DNA of 40,918 bases from Betaproteobacteria bacterium (GCA_025356395.1 JANXTA010000029.1:1-40918); one strand, 5' to 3'. Positions 1 to 9,735 are shown, counted from the stretch's first letter. Translations and numbers: made by a program. The notes: generated from the letters alone by a model not told the origin.

Positions 1-1
1 G

Positions 2-157
2 AGCATCCGGGCCAAGGTCGAGCACCCGTTTCGCGTCATCAAGCGGCAGTTCGGCTTCGTCAAGGTTCGCTATCGCGGCGTGGCCAAGAACACGGCGCAA
101 TCGATCACACTGTTTGCGCTGTCGAATCTGTGGATGGTGCGCAGACGATGGACGTGA
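2..157 (+). mobile_element. IS5-family transposase, C-terminal end (partial)
   Basis: Frame 2 reads straight from the window edge to TGA at 155-157, giving about 51 residues. They contain [14 protein letters not shown] and the tail [10 protein letters not shown], which is the C-terminal signature of IS5-family DDE transposases. The Glu in VEHPF is the expected third catalytic residue. Only the 3' end lies in the window, so whether the element is complete cannot be judged. It sits immediately upstream of a broken regulator gene and may have contributed to its loss. The family assignment is based on recognised motifs, not on a search. Confidence 0.8.
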
Positions 158-378
158 TCGATGGGATCGGTCCGTCGGCAGTGCGTGAAAGTGCAGTTAT
201 GCAGGGCTTGGAAGCAGTTCCGAGCGGACCATGCCCGTCTCGCTTGGCCGTTCGCGACCGCGCCGCGCTCAATCAACTCGATCGTTCCATCGGTCGACTA
301 TCAAACGAAGTTACGCAGGAGATCCCTAAGTCTCCTCGTTGATCGGACGGCGTCGAACCACCACGATAGCGACGATAG
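158..378. other. Non-coding DNA between IS5 transposase and regulator remnant; possible IS end
   Basis: No convincing gene is present. Around 314-325 the sequence CGCAGGAGATCC resembles the terminal repeats of IS5-family elements, and CTAA at 326-329 matches the YTAR target sites these elements duplicate. The right end of the element may therefore be near 325. This is inference, because the left end lies outside the window and the inverted repeat cannot be compared. Confidence 0.3.
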
Positions 379-1323
379 TTGCCGTCCTTTGTCAGCTATT
401 TTTGGCATCCTGTCGCGACGCGTGCCGACCGTCTCCTGTCGATCCTGATCGAACTCCAGATCAAGAGAACGCTCACGGCCGAAGCCCTCGCGCATCGATT
501 TGGCGTGTCGCGCCGCACGATCTATCGCGACGTCGACGCGCTCGACGCGACGGGGATCCCGATCTACGCCGACCGCGGACCCGGTGGCGGCATCCGCCTC
601 GTCGACGGCTATCGCACGCGCCTCACCGGCCTTTCGCAGCCCGAGGTGGAGGCGTTGATGATGGTCGGGCTCGCCGGTCCGGCGTCCGACCTCGGGCTGG
701 CCGAACACGCGGCATCGGCCCGGCTGAAGCTGCTGGCCGCGTTGCCGGCCGGATCGACCCGGTCGACTGGTATCGCCGCGCGGTGCCTCCCCCTCTCTCG
801 CGACCGTGTCACGGGCGGTGTGGACCGGCCAGTGCCTGTCGATCGACTACCAGAGTTGGGAGACACACGGGATCCGGCGCGTCGATCCGCTGGGGCTGGT
901 GCTGAAGGCGGGCGCCTGACACCTCGTCGCACGGAGCCGTCAGCAGATCCGCATCTATCGCGTCGACCGGATGCGCGACGCGACCCTGCTCGACGAGAGC
1001 TTCGCGTGGCCGCGCCACTTCGAGCTCGCCACGCACTGGCAGGCGGAAGTGGCGCGCTTCGAGGCGGGCCTGCGGCGCGAGTCGGCCACCGTGCGCGTCG
1101 CACCGCAGGCGATGTCGCGCATCGACGAACTCGGCGCCGACATCGCGAAGCGCGTCCGCGCCGCCACGCCGGACGCGGCAGGCCTGCGCACCGCCACGGT
1201 TCCGATCGAGAGCGTCAGCCACGCAGCGCCTCGGCTGCTCGCCTTCGCCGACGACATCGAGGTACTGAAGCCGATGCGCCTGCGCCGGCGCATCGCGGAA
1301 CTGGCGGCGCGGGTGGCGAGGCT
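379..1323 (+). pseudogene. YafY/WYL-domain transcriptional regulator, broken
   Basis: The N-terminal part is a clear DeoR/YafY winged helix ([12 protein letters not shown], then [15 protein letters not shown] and the wing [10 protein letters not shown]) in frame 1 from about 430. The middle segment [15 protein letters not shown] is in frame 3 near 745-790. The WYL segment, from [19 protein letters not shown] through [10 protein letters not shown] and LVARS to IRIYRVDRM and the C-terminal tail, is in frame 2. Two frameshifts (near 740 and 790) and an in-frame TGA at 917-919 break the gene. The TGA stands where family members have a conserved Trp before xLVA. The ordinary start is not evident either. 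The 3' end runs into the convergent gene, so the stop is uncertain. It was probably a sugar- or nucleotide-sensing regulator and is now inactive, unless the breaks are assembly errors. Confidence 0.8.
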
Positions 1324-2133
1324 CTACGCGCTGCGCGGCTGCGCCTCCGCCCAGTCGGCGAAGCAGCGATGCAGCTGTTCGAGCCCGTCGCTCAACGCCG
1401 CCGGACCGGGCTGCAGGATGTCGCAGGACTTGATCTCGTGCAGGCGTCCGTCGCGCACGGCCGACATTTCGGCCCAGCCCGCGCGGGCGACGACGCGTTC
1501 GGGCCTGAACTTCTTGCCGCACCACGAAGCGACCATCAGGTCCGGCGCGCGCCGCACCGGCTCCAGCGGGTCGACGATGATGCGATCGCGGCCGAGCGAC
1601 TTCAGGCCCAGTTCGGCGAAGACATCCTCGCCACCCGCCATCGCGATCAGCTCGGAGACCCAGCGGATCGCGCTGATCATCGGGTCGTCCCATTCCTCGA
1701 AGTAGACCTGCGGACGCTTCGGCCACACCGCCGTGATCGCGGCGATCTCCTTCCAGCGCGCGACGCAGTCGGCGATCCAGGCCTCCGCGCGATCCTGCGC
1801 GTCGACCAGCGCGGCGACCATGCGCATCGTCGCGAGGATCTCGGCGACGCTGCGTTGATTGGTCACGAGTACGTTCAGGCCGAGGGCGATCAGACGACTC
1901 GCGAGGTCGGCCTGCAGGTCCGAGAAGCCGACGACCAGGTCGGGCTCGAGCGCCGCGATGCGGTCGATGCGGCCGTCGAGGAAAGACGCGATGCGCGGCT
2001 TCTCCGCCCGTGCGCGACGAGGCCGCACCGTGTAGCCCGAGATACCGACGATGCGGGCGTCCTCGCCGAGCAGGTAGAGCCACTCGGTGGTCTCCTCGGT
2101 CAAGCAGACGATGCGTTGCGGTCCGCGCTTCAT
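1324..2133 (-). CDS. BtuF-like cobalamin/iron-siderophore-type substrate-binding protein
   Basis: A 269-residue protein of the helical-backbone (type III) periplasmic binding fold. It begins with [19 protein letters not shown] and continues with GISGYTVRP and [13 protein letters not shown], the usual BtuF-like order, ending in a short C-terminal lobe. The ATG at 2131-2133 is chosen because it overlaps the upstream stop by four bases (ATGA), a sign of translational coupling. With this start there is no signal peptide, so it may act in the cytoplasm or be exported in an unknown way. Longer upstream starts would run into the neighbouring gene. No permease or ATPase genes of an uptake system are adjacent. 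The ligand cannot be told from the sequence; cobalamin is the common annotation. Confidence 0.75.
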   Translation of the reverse strand: MKRGPQRIVCLTEETTEWLYLLGEDARIVGISGYTVRPRRARAEKPRIASFLDGRIDRIAALEPDLVVGFSDLQADLASRLIALGLNVLVTNQRSVAEILATMRMVAALVDAQDRAEAWIADCVARWKEIAAITAVWPKRPQVYFEEWDDPMISAIRWVSELIAMAGGEDVFAELGLKSLGRDRIIVDPLEPVRRAPDLMVASWCGKKFRPERVVARAGWAEMSAVRDGRLHEIKSCDILQPGPAALSDGLEQLHRCFADWAEAQPRSA

Positions 2134-2807
2134 CGCAGGGATGGCGTTTCGAAGATTAGGGTGGTCGGCGACAGCGGCGGGGACGAAGGCACGCGACGCT
2201 TCGTACCCGGGGCGAGCGCAAGCTGACCATCGAAGCCCGGCGCGTCCCACACGAAGGTGTGGAATTCACCGCCTTCGCCGCACGGACACACGCCGGCCGG
2301 CAGTCGCGCGATGAAAGCCTCGTCGTACTCGACGCCGCAGAAGCGATCGTCGAGCCAGCGCGTGTCGACGCAGACGACGCGGGCCCGGATGCCGTGCGCG
2401 ATGATCGACGACGCGACCTCGCCGCGGGGCATCAGCCACAACGGGAACACGGCTCCGAGTCCGGCGCGTCGGCACATCGGCTCGAGCCAGTCGCGATGGG
2501 CCTGCAGGTCGATGTCGCCGAAGACCATGTGGGTATGGCCGGCCGCCCGCAATCCATCGAGCATTGCCGCGAAGACCGCGGCGTAGTCGTTCATCGCCAC
2601 CTCGACCGGGTGCCAGCGGCCGCCGAGCGCCCGCACCTGCGCCTCGACCAACGCCCGCGGCAACGCGTGGCTCTTGCTCGGTCCATCGGGGTCCAGCATG
2701 GTCACGAAGGTCGTGACGTCGAGCCCCTGCTCGCGCACCAGCAGCCACGCGAGGCACGCGTCCTTGCCGGCGCTCCAGCTGATCGCGGCACGAGGGACTT
2801 CGGTCAT
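2130..2807 (-). CDS. PP-loop ATP pyrophosphatase, diphthine-ammonia-ligase-like
   Basis: A 225-residue protein of the adenine-nucleotide alpha-hydrolase fold. The PP-loop is [14 protein letters not shown], slightly off the canonical SGGKDS. The C-terminal part has [18 protein letters not shown], the signature of the MJ0570/diphthine-ammonia ligase group. Archaeal and eukaryotic members amidate diphthine, but bacteria lack that substrate and the bacterial role is not established. The start at 2807 ([11 protein letters not shown]) puts the PP-loop near the N terminus, as in relatives. It overlaps the downstream BtuF-like gene by four bases, so the two are made together. It is divergent from the DUF1348 gene across about 90 bp. 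Confidence 0.8.
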   Translation of the reverse strand: MTEVPRAAISWSAGKDACLAWLLVREQGLDVTTFVTMLDPDGPSKSHALPRALVEAQVRALGGRWHPVEVAMNDYAAVFAAMLDGLRAAGHTHMVFGDIDLQAHRDWLEPMCRRAGLGAVFPLWLMPRGEVASSIIAHGIRARVVCVDTRWLDDRFCGVEYDEAFIARLPAGVCPCGEGGEFHTFVWDAPGFDGQLALAPGTKRRVPSSPPLSPTTLIFETPSLR

Positions 2808-2898
2808 CGGTCGGGGTGGTGAAAGCGCATCGGGTCGCGCATTGTCGTCGCAACCCGTTACCCTCCGGTCGACCTCCCTCCTTGCAGACGAGCCCGCC

Positions 2899-3363
2899 AT
2901 GTCCCGCCCTCCGTTGCCCCCGTTCACGCTCGAGACCGCCGCACAGAAGGCGCGCATGGCTGAGGACGCCTGGAACTCGCGCGATCCGGCGCGCGTGGCA
3001 CTGGCTTACACGACCGACAGTCGCTGGCGCAACCGCGCCGAGTTCATCGAGGGCCGCGAGGCGATCGAAGTCTTCCTCGTGCGGAAGTGGGCGCGCGAAC
3101 TCGACTATCGCCTGGTCAAGGAGGTATGGGCCTTCCACGAGAACCGCATCGCCGTGCGCTTCGCCTACGAGTGGCACGACGATGCCGGCCAGTGGTGCCG
3201 CAGCTACGGCAATGAGAACTGGGAGTTCGACGCCGACGGCCTGATGCGCCTGCGCATCGCGAGCATCAACGACCTGCCGATCGCCGAGAGCGAACGCCGC
3301 TACCACTGGCCGCTCGGTCGACGGCCCGACGACCATCCCGGCCTGAGTGCCCTGGGTTTCTGA
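2899..3363 (+). CDS. DUF1348 / NTF2-like protein
   Basis: A 154-residue protein matching the DUF1348 (SnoaL/NTF2-like) family from end to end. Recognisable pieces are [60 protein letters not shown] and [10 protein letters not shown]. The fold is a cone-shaped barrel with a hydrophobic pocket; the family has no established reaction. The ATG at 2899 gives the normal family length. It stands alone, divergent from the PP-loop ATPase gene, with about 230 bp of non-coding DNA before the next gene. Confidence 0.85.
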   Translation: MSRPPLPPFTLETAAQKARMAEDAWNSRDPARVALAYTTDSRWRNRAEFIEGREAIEVFLVRKWARELDYRLVKEVWAFHENRIAVRFAYEWHDDAGQWCRSYGNENWEFDADGLMRLRIASINDLPIAESERRYHWPLGRRPDDHPGLSALGF

Positions 3364-3592
3364 GCCGCTTCACGAGGCTTTCTGCGTGGGGCGGATGGCC
3401 TGTCGCGAAGCCCGATCGGGAAGCTTCGGCGACAAGTGTTGCGCCAATTCCACCCGGCGCCATTTTCTGTGAGCGTCTGATTGCGCGGGATTCATAATCC
3501 CGAGTGTGTTCACGACTGATCACGGATCGCGACCGGGCGGCGTGCACGCGCCGAGGCACGAGACCTGAATCGCAGCGCGCCAGACCCGCAAG

Positions 3593-6583
3593 ATGCCTTT
3601 CAAGCCCGCCCCGTTTCCCGTCAACGAGACCGATCGCCTCGCGACCCTGCACGGCCTCGAGATCCTCGACACGTTGCCGGAGCAGGCCTACGACGATCTG
3701 ACGGTGCTGGCTTCGCAGGTCTGCGACACGCCGATCGCGATGGTGGCGCTGATCGACGCGGACCGGCAGTGGTACAAGTCGACGGTCGGCACGACGCTCA
3801 AGCAGACGGAGCGCAACCTGGCCTTCGGCGCACATGCGATCCTCAAGCCGGACGAGATCTTCACGGTGGAGGACGCGGCCCACGATCCGCGCTTCGATCA
3901 CAACCCCTTCGTCACCGGCGAGCCGCACGTCCGCTTCTATGCCGGCGCGCCGATCGTGATGGCGAGCGGCGAAGCGATTGGCACGATGTGCGTGATCGAC
4001 ACCGAGCCGCGCACGCTCACCGAGGCGCAACGCCAATGCCTCGCGGCGCTCGCGCGCCAGGCTTCGCTGCTGCTCGACCTGCGCGCCAAGGCGATCGCGT
4101 CGGAACGGACCGCGCGCGAGAACGAAAAGATGACCGTCGAGGCACGGCTCAAGCAGAAGCGCGGCATGGAGTTGCTCGAGCTGGTGCTGCGCGGCGGACA
4201 GATGGGCCTGTGGGACCTGCATGTCCCCACCGGCGTCTGGACCGTCAACGCGCGCGAGCAGCTGATGCTCGGCTATGCCGGCGTGTCGGCGGCCGGGGAT
4301 CCGCTCGAATGGCGCTCGCTGGTCCATCCCGACGACTGGCCGGCATTGACCAAGGCGATGGAGCCGCACCTGAACGGTCGCGCGGCCTTCTACGAATGCA
4401 CGCATCGGATGCGGCACGCGGACGGGCACTACCTGTGGGTGCTGGACCGTGGCGTGATCGTCGAACGCAACGTGCGGGGCGAGGCGTTGCGCATCGTCGG
4501 TACCCATGTCGACGTCAGCGACAACGTGCGACTCGACGAAGAACGACGGCGCAACACGGAGCGCCTGGAACTCGCCTTGAGCGGCGGGGACGCGGGCCTG
4601 TGGGACTGGCACGTCGATGAGGGCGTTGTGGTCTGCGACGCACGCTGGGCGAGGCTGTTCGGTTACACGCTCGCCGAGGTCCAGAAGGCCAACGCGGCCA
4701 ATCGCCTCTGGAAGTCCATGGTCCATCCCGCCGATGGCGAGGCCGCCCTGGCGGAGATCGAGCGCTACAAGAAGGGACTGATCCCGCGCTTCGAGGCGGA
4801 GGTGCGCGTGCGCCACAAGGACGGGCGCGTGCTGTGGGCGCTCGAGCGCGGCACGGCGGTCGAGCGCGACGCGAACGGGCACGCGATCCGCATCGTCGGC
4901 ACCACGACGATCATCGACGAACGCAAGAACAACGAGCTGGCGCTGCGCCGGGCCAACGACCTGCTGGTCCGCACCGGCCGCATGGCGCGCGTCGGCGGCT
5001 GGTCGATCGGCGTCGACACGGGAGCGGTGTACTGGTCCGACGAGATCTACCGGCTCCATGAACTCAATCCCGCCGAGAAGCCCGACCTGAAGCAGGCGGT
5101 CAGCTTGTTCACGCCGGAATCCCGACCGGTTATCGAGGCGGCGATGGAAGCCGCTCGCACCCACGGCACGCCGTGGGACCTCGAACTGACCATCACCACC
5201 GCGCGAGGTCGGCGAGTCTGGATCCGCACGCTGTCCACCGTCGAGTTCGAGGACGGCAAGCCGTCGCTGATCGTCGGCACAGCGCAGGACATCACCGATC
5301 GCAAGGAAGCGGAGCTGCACCGCATCGAGAGCGAACGGTCGCTGCGTCTGATCACCGACAGCCTGCCGTCGCTGATCACGCGGCTCGACCGGGATCTGCG
5401 CTACACCTTCGTCAACAGCCAGGTGGAACGCGTCTTCAACATCGATCGCAAGGCCATGCTCGGCATGAAGATGCGCGACGTGCAGGAAATTCACGCGGGC
5501 ATGGACTACGCGACGATCGCGGCCCATGTTCAGACGGCCCTGTCCGGCGAAGCGGTGATCTTCGAGGGCTATACCGAGGTCCGCGGCCGGCCCTTCTACT
5601 ACCAGACCCACTACGCGCCGGACATCGACGCTGCCGGTCAAGTGACCGGCTTCTTCACGATGACGTTCGACATCACCGACCGCAAACGGGCCGAGATGCG
5701 GCGCTCCGATAGCGAGGAGCGCCTGCGCGGCGTGATCGACCACCTGCCGGTGATGATCGCGGAGATCGACACGAAGGGACGCTTCCGCTTCGTCAACGAG
5801 ACCTACCGCACCTGGCTCGGTGTGGATACGGCCGCGATGCTCGGCAGGCACGTCAGCGAGGCGACCAGCATCGAGTACTACGCGGGCCGTCGCGACTATC
5901 TGGAGCAGGCACGGCGCGGCGTGAAGGTGTCGTTCGAGCAGCCCATCACGCTGCCGGGTGGCATCCGCTGCCTGCACACCATTTATCTGCCGCACTTCGA
6001 CGCCGCGGGTAGCCTCACCGGCATCTACGCACTGACCACCGACATCACCGAGCTCAAGGAAACCCAGGCCCAGCTCGACACGCTCGCGCGCTTCGATCCC
6101 CTGACCGGACTCGCCAACCGCCGGCAACTGGAAGAGAAGCTCGTCGAGGCGATGGCGCGAACCCGTCGCTCGGGTCTCGCAATGGCCGTGCTGTACCTGG
6201 ACATCGATCGCTTCAAGACCATCAACGACACGCTCGGGCATGCGGCCGGCGACGCCGTCCTCACCGAATGTGCCGCGCGGCTGAAGCGATCGGTGCGCGA
6301 TATCGACCTGGTCGCGCGACATGGCGGCGACGAATTCGTCGTGGTCATCGAAGGCCTCGCCAGCGAGGCGCAGGCCGAGGCCTTCGGCACCAAGATGGTC
6401 GTCGCCATGCGCGCCGGCTTCGGGGTACTCGACACCACCGTCGCGGTGACGGCCAGCATCGGTGTCGCAATCTACCGCGGCGATCCGATCGATGCGGCGA
6501 CCCTGCTGTCGCAAGCCGATCGAGCGCTCTACCGGGCCAAGGCGAACGGCCGCGACCGCGTGGTGCTCGCGGCGGAGTGGTGA
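3593..6583 (+). CDS. Diguanylate cyclase with GAF and five PAS domains
   Basis: A 996-residue soluble sensor enzyme. A GAF domain (about residues 20-165, with VALIDADRQWYKS and FYAGAPIV) is followed by a short helical linker. Five PAS/PAC units come next (roughly 195-310, 320-440, 455-570, 580-695 and 705-820); several end in the PAC-type VGT...DIT(D/E)RK. A C-terminal GGDEF domain starts at FDPLTGLANRRQ. The signature GGDEF is at 911-915, and the product-inhibition site RDID lies five residues upstream at 902-905, so both the active and I sites are intact. No EAL domain and no membrane segment are seen. It should make cyclic di-GMP in the cytoplasm in response to small ligands. A second cyclase gene follows in the same direction. 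The start codon has no strong ribosome site. Confidence 0.93.
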   Translation: MPFKPAPFPVNETDRLATLHGLEILDTLPEQAYDDLTVLASQVCDTPIAMVALIDADRQWYKSTVGTTLKQTERNLAFGAHAILKPDEIFTVEDAAHDPRFDHNPFVTGEPHVRFYAGAPIVMASGEAIGTMCVIDTEPRTLTEAQRQCLAALARQASLLLDLRAKAIASERTARENEKMTVEARLKQKRGMELLELVLRGGQMGLWDLHVPTGVWTVNAREQLMLGYAGVSAAGDPLEWRSLVHPDDWPALTKAMEPHLNGRAAFYECTHRMRHADGHYLWVLDRGVIVERNVRGEALRIVGTHVDVSDNVRLDEERRRNTERLELALSGGDAGLWDWHVDEGVVVCDARWARLFGYTLAEVQKANAANRLWKSMVHPADGEAALAEIERYKKGLIPRFEAEVRVRHKDGRVLWALERGTAVERDANGHAIRIVGTTTIIDERKNNELALRRANDLLVRTGRMARVGGWSIGVDTGAVYWSDEIYRLHELNPAEKPDLKQAVSLFTPESRPVIEAAMEAARTHGTPWDLELTITTARGRRVWIRTLSTVEFEDGKPSLIVGTAQDITDRKEAELHRIESERSLRLITDSLPSLITRLDRDLRYTFVNSQVERVFNIDRKAMLGMKMRDVQEIHAGMDYATIAAHVQTALSGEAVIFEGYTEVRGRPFYYQTHYAPDIDAAGQVTGFFTMTFDITDRKRAEMRRSDSEERLRGVIDHLPVMIAEIDTKGRFRFVNETYRTWLGVDTAAMLGRHVSEATSIEYYAGRRDYLEQARRGVKVSFEQPITLPGGIRCLHTIYLPHFDAAGSLTGIYALTTDITELKETQAQLDTLARFDPLTGLANRRQLEEKLVEAMARTRRSGLAMAVLYLDIDRFKTINDTLGHAAGDAVLTECAARLKRSVRDIDLVARHGGDEFVVVIEGLASEAQAEAFGTKMVVAMRAGFGVLDTTVAVTASIGVAIYRGDPIDAATLLSQADRALYRAKANGRDRVVLAAEW

Positions 6584-6590
6584 CCGCGCG

Positions 6591-6645
6591 CGTGACTCGC
6601 TGATCGCACTCAAGATCGGCGCGCGGATGCCGATCACGAGTCACG
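6591..6645. repeat. Interrupted inverted repeat between the two cyclase genes
   Basis: CGTGACTC at 6591-6598 pairs with GAGTCACG at 6638-6645. Inside it GATCG (6602-6606) pairs with CGATC (6631-6635). The stem is 8 + 5 bp with a small internal loop and a 24-base apical loop. No T-run follows on either strand, so a simple terminator is unlikely. It could be an RNA structure in the leader of the second cyclase or a protein-binding site. Confidence 0.4.
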
Positions 6646-6739
6646 GGCGGCTATCGAAGCCGCGCCGCGGTTCTCCCCGGCCTTGCCTGGGCAAGGATCG
6701 AAACCCGTCCCGGAAGTCCTTGCGCCACGACCCGCCCGA

Positions 6740-7915
6740 ATGACCCGATCCGCTTGGCCACAGATCCCCTCGCGTTACCTGGATCGCCTCCTCGGCACGG
6801 AGACGCACCTGCGGGTCCGCATGGCACGCACGCTCATGGCGGCGGCGGTCTATGCGCTGTGCGTCGCACTTCAGTGGATCTCGTACGGGCTCGGCTTCAG
6901 CGACCTGCAGGGCACGTGGATCCTGAGCGTCCTGTGCCTCGCGGGCCCGCTTGGTTTCGCGGTCGCCGTCCGCAGCGGCCTCTCGTCGCGCTGCCGCGAA
7001 CCGTCCCTGACAATGCCGCAGATGATCTTCGCGATCGCGACTGTCGCGTCGGCCTATCACGTGCACGCCCACTTCCGCGGCACGATGCCGATGATCGTCG
7101 CGTTGATCCTGGTCTACGGCGCCTTCATCCTGACACCCGAACGCTGCCGGCAACTGGGCTGGTTCGCGCTCGCCGTCTTCGCGACCACGATATTCTTCGG
7201 TGCCTGGACGAAGCCGGCGACGTTCCCGCCCGATGTCGAACTGTTCGCCTTCTCCTATATGGTGATGACCGTCCTGCCGCTGTCGTATCTGGCCGGCCAG
7301 CTGAGCCGTCTTCGCTCGAAGCTCCAGCACCAGAAGCAGACGCTGCGGGCGATGATGGAGGAACTTCGGCTGCTCGCGACGCAGGATCACCTGACCGGTC
7401 TGCCCAACCGCCGGCACGTCCAGGAATGGATGCCCCACGAGATCGAGCGCCTGCATCGCAGCGGCGAGATGCTGTGTCTCGCGATCATCGATCTCGACCG
7501 TTTCAAGCGCATCAACGACACGTTCGGCCACGCGGCGGGAGACGAAGTGCTGCGCGTCTTCGCCCGCGAGACGAAGGCGGCCCTGCGCGCCGGCGACGTC
7601 CTGGCCCGCTGGGGCGGCGAGGAATTCCTGCTGATCATGCGGAACACGCCACTGCAGGACGCCGAGGCGACCATCGAGCGCGCCCGTGCCCGCGTGGCGT
7701 TGCCCGCGAGCTGGGCCGCCTTCCCGCACACCCGCGTGACATTTTCCGCCGGGCTGACCGCCTTGAAGCCGGGCCAGACGCTGGAGCAGGCCGTGCAGTG
7801 GGCGGACTTCGCCCTCTACGAAGCGAAGAACCAGGGACGCGATCGCACCATCCGCGCCGAGGTCGACGAAGCGCCGCCGTCCCAAGACTACTGGAACGTG
7901 TTCACCACGATCTAG
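6740..7915 (+). CDS. Membrane-bound diguanylate cyclase
   Basis: A 391-residue protein. About six hydrophobic segments fill residues 28-200, beginning with TLMAAAVYALCVALQWI. A short coiled stretch (LRSKLQHQKQTLRAMMEELR) leads to a GGDEF domain starting at QDHLTGLPNRRHVQEW. The signature is GGEEF at 292-296 with the I-site RAGD at 283-286. It should be an active, feedback-inhibited cyclic di-GMP synthase that senses something in or at the membrane; the membrane part is not a family I can name. The ATG at 6740 is used because the longer in-frame extension has no membrane-protein character. It lies 156 bp after the multi-PAS cyclase and is probably expressed separately or by read-through. Confidence 0.92.
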   Translation: MTRSAWPQIPSRYLDRLLGTETHLRVRMARTLMAAAVYALCVALQWISYGLGFSDLQGTWILSVLCLAGPLGFAVAVRSGLSSRCREPSLTMPQMIFAIATVASAYHVHAHFRGTMPMIVALILVYGAFILTPERCRQLGWFALAVFATTIFFGAWTKPATFPPDVELFAFSYMVMTVLPLSYLAGQLSRLRSKLQHQKQTLRAMMEELRLLATQDHLTGLPNRRHVQEWMPHEIERLHRSGEMLCLAIIDLDRFKRINDTFGHAAGDEVLRVFARETKAALRAGDVLARWGGEEFLLIMRNTPLQDAEATIERARARVALPASWAAFPHTRVTFSAGLTALKPGQTLEQAVQWADFALYEAKNQGRDRTIRAEVDEAPPSQDYWNVFTTI

Positions 7916-7918
7916 CGT

Positions 7919-9406
7919 TCAGGCCCCGACCGGCTTCGTGCGAGAGGCAGGCAGGATCACCTGCACGATCGCCGCCACGAGGATGTTGACGACGAGCGCC
8001 AGCAGGCCCGTGTAGACCGTGTAGCTCCCGTCGCCGATGTGGATCGTGTGCACGGGTTTCACGCCGTCCATGAACGCGAGCGTCGTGCCGGTGATCAGGC
8101 CCACCGCCCAGCCGGTCAGCAGCGCCGGTGCCGCGAACCACGCGAAGAACAGACCGAATACCACGGCCGGAAAGGTCTGCAGGATCCACACGCCGCCTAG
8201 CAACTGCAGGTCGAGCGCGAACTGCGTGGGTAGGAACAGGATGATGACCAGCGCCCCGACCTTGACCCCGAGCGACGTGATCTTGGCGACCTTCGCTTCG
8301 CCGGCCGGCGAGATCGACGGGTCGACGTAGGCCTTCCAGAAATTGCGCGTGAACAGGTTGGCCGCGCCGATCGACATCACGGCCGCCGGCACCAGCGCGC
8401 CGATCGCGATGGCCGCGAACGCGAAGCCCGCGAACCACGACGGGAACAACGCGTTGAACAGCGCCGGCACGACGTCGTTGTTGCTCTTGACCGTGAGCTT
8501 TGCCGCGTAGGCCATGTAGCCGAGCAGCGCGATCAGGCCGAGCAGCACGGTGTAGGCGGGCAGGAAGATGGCGTTCTTGCGGATCGTGTCGGCGCTCTTG
8601 GCCGCGAAGATGCCGGTGAGCGTGTGCGGATACATGAAGGCCGCGAGCGCGGAGCCGAGGGCGAGCGTCGCGAACGGCAGGATCTGCTGCGGCTTCAGGG
8701 TCAGCCCGGTCGCGCCACCCTTGGCCGCGAAAGCATCGCCGGCCGCCGCGAACACCGCGGGATAGCCGCCCAGCTTGATCGGTACCAGCACCACCGCGAC
8801 CAAGACGACGATGTAGATCATCAGGTCCTTCACGAACGCGATCAGTGCGGGCGCGCGCAGGCCGGCTGAGTAGGTGTACAGCGCGAGGATCACGAAGGCC
8901 GCCGCGAGCGGCAGCTCGCCGGTCAGGCCGAGTGCCTTGATGACGACCTCCATGCCCACCAGCTGCAGCGCGATGTAGGGCATCGTCGCGACCACCGCCG
9001 TGACAGCGACGGCGAGCTCGAGCGAGCGCGAACCGTAGCGCCCGTAGACCACGTCGGCCGCGGTCACGTGACCCGCCTTGTTCGCGGCGTGCCACAGCTT
9101 AGGCATGATCACGAACACGATCGGGTAGACCAGGATCGTGTAGGGCAGCGCGAAGAAACCGTAGGCGCCGACCGCGTAGACCAGGGCCGGCACCGCGATC
9201 ACCGTGTACGCCGTGTAGAAGTCGCCGCCGACCAGGAACCACGTGATCCACGTGCCGAAGTTGCGACCGCCGAGACCCCACTCGTCGAGGTGCGCCTCCT
9301 TCTTCGCGGGCCGCTGCCAGCGCGACGCGTAGAACCCCATCACGGTGACCAGGAGGAAGAAGAACACGAAGACCGACAGCGCGGTCCAGTTAATCTGGCC
9401 GTCCAT
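7919..9406 (-). CDS. Sodium:solute symporter (SSS family, monocarboxylate-transporter type)
   Basis: A 495-residue integral membrane protein with about 13 hydrophobic helices. It has the SSS hallmarks: GFYASRW after helix 1, the [24 protein letters not shown] region of the sodium site, and [18 protein letters not shown]. The latter order resembles MctP-type uptake systems for short carboxylates such as lactate or pyruvate, but the substrate cannot be read from the sequence. Two starts are possible, GTG at 9407-9409 or the adjacent ATG at 9404-9406. Both overlap the stop of the DUF3311 gene, so the two are translationally coupled. The pair SSS + DUF3311 is a known arrangement. Confidence 0.9.
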   Translation of the reverse strand: MDGQINWTALSVFVFFFLLVTVMGFYASRWQRPAKKEAHLDEWGLGGRNFGTWITWFLVGGDFYTAYTVIAVPALVYAVGAYGFFALPYTILVYPIVFVIMPKLWHAANKAGHVTAADVVYGRYGSRSLELAVAVTAVVATMPYIALQLVGMEVVIKALGLTGELPLAAAFVILALYTYSAGLRAPALIAFVKDLMIYIVVLVAVVLVPIKLGGYPAVFAAAGDAFAAKGGATGLTLKPQQILPFATLALGSALAAFMYPHTLTGIFAAKSADTIRKNAIFLPAYTVLLGLIALLGYMAYAAKLTVKSNNDVVPALFNALFPSWFAGFAFAAIAIGALVPAAVMSIGAANLFTRNFWKAYVDPSISPAGEAKVAKITSLGVKVGALVIILFLPTQFALDLQLLGGVWILQTFPAVVFGLFFAWFAAPALLTGWAVGLITGTTLAFMDGVKPVHTIHIGDGSYTVYTGLLALVVNILVAAIVQVILPASRTKPVGA

Positions 9407-9585
9407 CACTCGACGCCTTTCTTCTTGTCGTGCTGGTAGACGACCCAGATCAGCCCGGCCGTCATCGGCACCCAGAGCAGTTGATACCAGTAGAAGAACG
9501 GGAAGCCGAACAGCGCCGGCAGCTCATGGTTGTAGAACGGCAGCCACAGCAGGCCGATGAAGGGCAACACGAGCAGGAACCACAC
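9406..9585 (-). CDS. DUF3311 small membrane protein, symporter partner
   Basis: A 59-residue protein with two hydrophobic helices ([17 protein letters not shown] and [18 protein letters not shown]) and the charged tail HDKKKGVE. This is the normal DUF3311 layout. I place the start at GTG 9583-9585 because AAGGAG lies seven bases upstream on the minus strand; a TTG start at 9618 has no such site. DUF3311 proteins are encoded directly upstream of SSS symporters and are thought to be an accessory subunit, which is inference from gene neighbourhood. The stop codon overlaps the symporter start. Confidence 0.88.
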   Translation of the reverse strand: MWFLLVLPFIGLLWLPFYNHELPALFGFPFFYWYQLLWVPMTAGLIWVVYQHDKKKGVE

Positions 9586-9713
9586 GAGGCTTCTCCTTGC
9601 GGGCGATTCCCGCGGCAACCCGTGATTCTGCGATCAGCATCGTGGCGCCGCAAGCCATCAAGCTTGCGCATTTGGCGGCGCTGCAGTGCGACGGAGAAGC
9701 GTGCAACATGCCC

Positions 9714-9735
9714 GGCTGCACGCAGGCGTGCAGCC
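9714..9735. promoter_or_regulatory. Perfect 9-bp palindrome in the divergent promoter region
   Basis: GGCTGCACG at 9714-9722 and CGTGCAGCC at 9727-9735 form a perfect inverted repeat with a four-base spacer. It ends 21 bp before the panE-like start. It lies in the 170-bp region shared with the divergent symporter operon, so it may be an operator for either side. An RNA hairpin in the panE leader is also possible. There is no T-run. Confidence 0.4.

Noticed and set aside
3486-3502. CGGGA-TTCATAA-TCCCG looks exactly like a tRNA anticodon arm with anticodon CAT.
   Set aside because: No acceptor stem, D-arm or T-arm (GGTTCGA) surrounds it at the right distances, so it is not a tRNA; probably a chance or regulatory palindrome before the cyclase gene.
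3266-6637. Open frame of over 1,100 codons on the minus strand opposite the multi-PAS cyclase.
   Set aside because: It is the shadow of a high-GC gene; its composition is His/Arg/Gly/Asp-rich without domains, and the plus-strand protein is beyond doubt.
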